From NCBI GenBank assembly GCA_036245805.1, contig BTRK01000005.1, forward strand, positions 2,418,001 to 2,482,000: a stretch of 64,000 nt of DNA, written 5' to 3'. Numbering within the stretch: the first letter of the stretch is position 1; each line of letters opens with the position of its first letter. The translations under genes were made by a program, and so were the position numbers. Under the pieces are notes generated by a model. The model did not search any database. It was not told the origin of the DNA and was given only the letters and a program-made list of their open reading frames with translations. Source of the stretch: Pristionchus mayeri (lineage: Eukaryota > Nematoda > Chromadorea > Rhabditida > Neodiplogasteridae). Shown here piece by piece: positions 59,584 to 64,000 of the stretch.

Positions 59584-60878
59584 CACCTAAAAGTGAGTTA
59601 ATAGTGATGACAAAGATGTTCACATACCGGTAGCATTTTAATGAGAATGCCAAGACCATGTATACTCTAGGCTTCTGGTGCGTATTGAGAAGGCCTCAGC
59701 CGAAAGCTCACGAAGTGTCCCGTATGTTTCACTGCCCTTTCTCTTGGTGGGTAATTAAATTGAAATTGGAATTGAAATTGAAAGCCAACGGCTCTGAATA
59801 ACGTGCACACGCGAGCATCAAACCTCTTTCGAGTAAAATTTTACCACAACGGAAATTGAAGCATGAATTACGTGAGCACGAAAACAGAAAAAATGGGTAA
59901 AAGGTGATCTGAGCAATTGCTGACATATTTTTTTGCCTTGTTATTGCATATGTTTTTTTTCTTTAAACAACTTTCAATTCAAAATTCGGGTAATCTAATC
60001 TACATTTTTACACACTCTTTCGTCTCCCGACCAGTCTAAAGAGTTTGTGAAATGATTTTTTTCTTCATTTCCATTTTGCATTGAGCATCTCGAAATACTG
60101 ATCGCCTTCTGTTGACTTGTGGTGTGCCGGCATAATAGAGACTCGATTTTTCCTGGAATAAAACAATTATTGTATTATAAAATATTATGTTATTGATGAA
60201 AATACACCTGCGAAACAACAGCACGACAAGGCGCGCTCTCAGTGTGTCATGCTTCAACAGCAGAAACGCTGCTCCGCATCCATTGTTGAGTAGCTGGAGC
60301 TGGAAATCACTAGATGAGGACTTTAGGATGACGCGCTTCTGTTGTGATAAGTTAATCGCAAAAACAGATTATCCGCAAGTATGTACTGATCGGTAGAAAC
60401 CAATAGAATCTATTTCAATAATTTGCGCTTACCGAGACCCATATCGGCTCGTTCAGAAAGAACAGTCCAGCATTCTCGATTCCGAATGTGAACGTCCAGG
60501 AAAATACCGCAACAAGCATCTGAGATGTGCTATTTCATTATAATAAGATTTCGAAATATCTTACTTTAATATTGAGCATAGAGATATAGGCAGGAAGCAT
60601 AGCTTGGGCAACGTAATTTGCTTCTCGAACCTGCATTAATTGGTAATGATCCCTGGTTTGGAGTTCGTGGAGAAATTCCTCATAGTTGCCCACGCCGGCA
60701 GTGACCCCTATGAACCCTTCTCATGTGTGTACGCTGCTTGACAAAATTGCATGAATCGCTGCCTTTCAGGCCTCCGCCAGGGCTGGGCAAAGATGATGTT
60801 CATATTTCCCGCGTGTTAAATCATTCACTAGTTGAAATTTACTGCTCGGCTGGTGATGGAACTATAATGAAATGGCAA

Positions 60879-60966
60879 TAGGGCGAATGATAACTATGAT
60901 TATGTCATTCTGCCTTTGATATATCAAAGGCGGTATGACATTATAATTCTCTTCCGAGCTAGTGCC
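60879..60966. repeat. GACGTCAT-type hairpin MITE, diverged
   Basis: The inner CTGCCTTTGATATATCAAAGGCGGTATGACAT palindrome has eroded outer arms. It is next to exon 8 of the disabled receptor E. Confidence 0.65.
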
Positions 60967-61298
60967 GAAAGCTTGCCTGATATCGAGCACTAAGTTATGC
61001 CTTCGCGAATAATTGAGGATATTGTCGACGGCAATAGCTCAATACTGCGATGTTTGCCTGTGATTATATGTGTTGTCGATTCTAAATCGTAACCAAAGTA
61101 TACCGCGAAAGATGCGATATCGAGGATGTTTAGCAGTACTGCACCAATTAGCGTCGATTTACTTAGCGGGCCTGAATCAAAGTGTAGGAATCATGGATGG
61201 ATCGTTTTCTTAAATTTTATGAATATTGTATCGAATTGCTCGCCTTCCCTCGTCAACCAAGTTATAAAGATGCTTATCATAACCTGAAAAGTAATCAT

Positions 61299-61360
61299 TA
61301 GGGTTCTCTTATTGGAATGAATTGGAATCATTTTTAGATATGTTTCATGGTACACTATAT
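61299..61360. mobile_element. hAT-type MITE (TAGGGTTC family), half copy
   Basis: Begins TAGGGTTCTCTTATTGGAAT and runs through AGATATGTTTCATG to the loop, then stops at the 3' tail repeats of the adjoining retrotransposon. The right arm is missing. Confidence 0.75.
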
Positions 61361-63143
61361 CTTTAATCTTTAATCTTTAATCTTTATCACCGACAGCATT
61401 AATAGCCGTTGAGGAAGGAATAGGGAAGAGCAGGTCGGTCTTCGGGCTCGATCACAGCGAGCTGGGGGAATGGGGTGGTGGTATGTGGCAGTTATATGTT
61501 ACAATCGAATTCGTGAGATTGATAGGGCTAGGTCGGGGGATTTACTGATTTCTCTGCGGAACATGGGACGGGGAGAGATAACTATTGGGTCAGGGAGGGT
61601 GTTCCAGAGCGGTAGGACTCTACTAGCACAAGTTGAAATCGAGACCGGCACTCTGAAGGGAGTAGAAATGCGTAAACTATTTGAGGAGCGCAAATCACGA
61701 GTGAGCGGAGTGATTGTGTACAAGTCAGCAGAGTCGTGGTGAACGTAATTATGAATGGAGTCATACACATAGAACATATCCCGTAAGGCGCGGCGATACT
61801 CAAGGGTTTCAAGTGTGAAAATTTTCAATCTATCGGGATAGGACAGTGGGGGAACAGAGCATCGTCTCAAAACTCTCCTGGTAAACTCTCTCTGCACAGA
61901 TTCGAGTTCATTTACAAGACCTACGGAAGTTGGATTCCATTATGCTGGACGATTCTAAGAGCGGACGAATGTATATTTTATATGCTTTTAAAAGAAGGTC
62001 GGGGGATGTAGAATGAAAGGATCTCAGCATCAGATTACACATTGATCGCGCTTTCTTACTAATTGTATTTATATGGTACCCGAAATGGAGATTTTTAGTA
62101 AAAAATACACCCAGATCTCGCACTATCTCTTTGTTCGTTATAATTTGACCATTAGAATATATTGAGCTCGGTTCTTCAGATTCCCAAGGTGTAGGACATT
62201 ACATTTAGGTGAGCTGATACTCATATTCCATTGGACAGTCCAGTCAGATATTTTGCAAATCGCATTTTGAAGGTCATTGCTATAATCAGGGACCACCGCG
62301 TAAATCTTGAGGTCGTCAGCAAATATATTGTAATGAATCGTCTTAGGAATGCATTTGCCCAAATCATTGATGTAAATAATGAATAGCAAAGGACCGATAG
62401 AGGAACCTTGAGGGACGCCTGACTGAATAGGTGAGGGAGGGGATAAATAATCTCCAATGAACACGCGTTGCGAGCGACCCAGCAGATAAGACAAACCATT
62501 GAGTGATAGCGGGTGATATTCCCAGCGAGGAAAGCTTATGGATAAGCATCCTTAAGTCAATCGAGTCAAATGCTTTCTTATAATCAAAGAGGATTGTGTC
62601 AACGGACTTTTTCAGACTCAGCTGCTTAGCATAAAATGAATGTGTTTCAGATAAAGATGAAGTAGTGCTTCTACATTTTCGAAAGCCTGCTTGTCTAGCA
62701 TCTAATATGTTATATTCGTCTAGAAAGTCAACAATGGAGTTAATAAGAATTTTTTCGAATATTTTAGAGGCAGTGACCGTGAGAGAGATAGGACGATGAT
62801 TAGAGATAGAGGCATCTCCAGACTTTTTTGGGATGGGTTTTACATGAGCAGTTTTCCATTGATTGGGTGACGTGCGAGAGGAAAGAGAGATGTTAAAAAT
62901 AATGGCAAGGGGAGTAATTATGGAAGATTTGCACTTGCAATACACTAGGTTGGGTATCCTATCGGGTGAACCATTTACCTTAGGGATCATTTGTGAAATA
63001 GCAGAGAGTATCATTTCGGGACCAATGTAGGGTAAGTCGAATGAAGATTTGGGAGGAGGGAACTGTGGAGGGGTTACATCCAAAGGTGGGGTTTGAACCT
63101 TAGCAAAAAATTGAGAGAATGCATTAGCTTTTTCGACATTACT
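61361..63143 (-). mobile_element. 5'-truncated non-LTR retrotransposon, CR1-like reverse transcriptase
   Basis: On the minus strand a reverse transcriptase reads NQWKTAHVKPIPKKSGD, NHRPISLTVTASKIFEKIL, QAGFRKCRSTTSSL, FDYKKAFDSIDLRMLIHKL, then GVPQGSSIGPLLFIIYINDL and the catalytic FADDLKIY. A C-terminal region (RRVLRRCSVPPLSYPDRLKI, LETLEYRRALRDMFYVYDSI) follows. Frameshifts near 62500 and 62130 break it. The 3' end has a tail of four AATCTTT/AAAGATT repeats (61361-61388), as CR1-like elements have. The endonuclease half is absent, the usual 5' truncation. The clade is assigned from RT motif flavour only. Confidence 0.85.
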
Positions 63144-63467
63144 TAGAAGGCTCAGATATATTGCAATGAACTTAGCGGAAATCGATGAATTGTGATAAGT
63201 AGTCGGTTTTTGAGCGGAAGCTGCCCTTTCGAGCTGAATCGGATCTGGCTTGGGGATTGCTTCGCAAGAAAGACTATCTTCTAGGGTTTCCTCCCTTTGG
63301 ATATTTCGATTTTCTGGTAGGTTTCAGGCGCGCGAAATAGCATATCATTTCGAGAGATAGGCGCCCAAAAATCAGGCGCCTTTACGCCTGAAACTCCTGA
63401 AATCCTACTATCTTCCTATCTTCATTATGCGCGCCCACTCATCTGTCTGAACGGCGAGAACGCAGTC

Positions 63468-63576
63468 GAGTTCGTGAAATGAAATCACGGTCTCTTCATT
63501 TTACACACTCTCTCGCCGTTCAACCGGTCGAGAGAGTGCGTAAAATGAAGAGGCGATAACCCGAATTAAGAACTCG
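63468..63576. repeat. CTCTC-type hairpin MITE
   Basis: GGTCTCTTCATTTTACACACTCTCTCG pairs with CGAGAGAGTGCGTAAAATGAAGAGGC. It is in the intron between exons 4 and 5 of receptor E. Confidence 0.8.
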
Positions 63577-64000
63577 TAGAATGAAGATATGATTTAATGT
63601 GAAGCCATCCATCGAAAAACGATTACCTACCGTTATGCCCAGTTCTATGAAGGTTCCAATCGTTGCAAAGATCAACTGAAGCTGGAGAAAGTGCGATCGT
63701 TCGACTGAAAATAGTTGGCTTGAAACGTGATTTAAATAAGGGCCTGACCTGGTTCGAAGAAGGTCTTCGGAAGTGCATTGTCGTCGTACTGAGCCATCCG
63801 ATATGCGAATACTGTCACGGCAGTACTCTCGGAAATGTGAGTCACTGCCCATAGTGTTATCAGCACGCTGAATTGATCGAACTTTGCCATGATTTACCGC
63901 TAATAAGTTATATTTTCAGTTTCATGTCTGAGTACTTACCGGCAGTTCACATGGAAAGACGCTCCTCGGACGGTGATGAGCAGAAAAATGGAGGGGATTG

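Larger units (their letters stand above)
60065..64000 (-). pseudogene. Sre-like chemoreceptor, paralogue E (partial at window edge, disabled)
   Basis: Exons 2 (partial, from 63940 to the edge), 63749-63867, 63631-63704, 63144-63233, 61244-61283, 61104-61171, 60977-61057, 60565-60630, 60433-60519, 60208-60299 and 60065-60152 align with paralogue C. Exon 1 lies beyond the window. Lesions: TAA at 60995-60997 inside exon 8 (FAKA-stop-LSARYQ where others have FAKTSLNARYQ), GC donors after exons 6 and 8 (GCGAGC, GCAAGC), and a 1.8-kb retrotransposon abutting the end of exon 5. The other exons remain open (MAQYDDNALPKTFFEP, VREANYVAQAMLPAYIS, TEGDQYFEMLNAKW), so inactivation is recent. Confidence 0.8.

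Noticed and set aside
1..64000. tRNA, rRNA or other structural RNA genes
   Set aside because: None recognised by eye; the strong hairpins present are repeat families with target duplications or multiple copies. A covariance-model scan would be decisive.

Overview
This window is nuclear DNA from a nematode. Many small exons (about 40-200 bp) are separated by GT-AG introns with short TTTTCAG-type acceptors. There are tandem arrays of nematode-type seven-transmembrane chemoreceptor genes and dense MITE, mariner and foldback repeats. The genus is inference: a diplogastrid such as Pristionchus would fit. None of the six-frame ORFs is a whole gene apart from exon-sized pieces, so all gene models here were assembled by hand. 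I checked splice phase exon by exon and compared paralogues inside the window.

Layout. (1) 0-15.8 kb, + strand: four tandem paralogues (33-3643, 4515-7378, 8100-11217, 13468-15766) of a family I cannot match to a named one. Each has an F-box-like N-terminus, a tight transmembrane hairpin, a conserved C-terminal domain and a near-invariant tail (SRGFNHxW). Copies 1 and 3 are open; copy 2 has an in-frame TGA and copy 4 a frameshift. (2) 15.9-22.3 kb, - strand: a small secreted Cys-rich gene (15883-17872) and a complete 13-exon Srg/Srv-type chemoreceptor (18147-22302) carrying three MITEs of one family. (3) 25-64 kb, - strand: five paralogous 12-exon chemoreceptors (Sre-like) at 25215, 42389, 46845, 57043 and 60065. 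They are interleaved with two paralogous secreted Thr-rich proteins with GPI-anchor-like ends (30443-34709, 51240-56316) and one catalytically dead tyrosine-phosphatase-like gene (39157-41932).

The rest is mobile DNA: mariner-like elements (11506, 35805, 43319, 49874), a TA-flanked 1.06 kb element (1992), and a 5'-truncated non-LTR retrotransposon (61361). There are also three long foldbacks (27.9-29.7, 36.7-38.7, 45.9-46.5 kb) and three dispersed short hairpin families. Several insertions hit genes directly: a mariner copy splits a receptor exon, a retrotransposon abuts a receptor splice donor, and a MITE target duplication copies a splice acceptor.

The receptors are presumably environmental sensors and the secreted proteins surface or mucin-like. 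The first family looks like membrane-tethered F-box-type adaptors. Together this is a rapidly turning-over, lineage-specific accessory gene cluster of the kind found on nematode chromosome arms.
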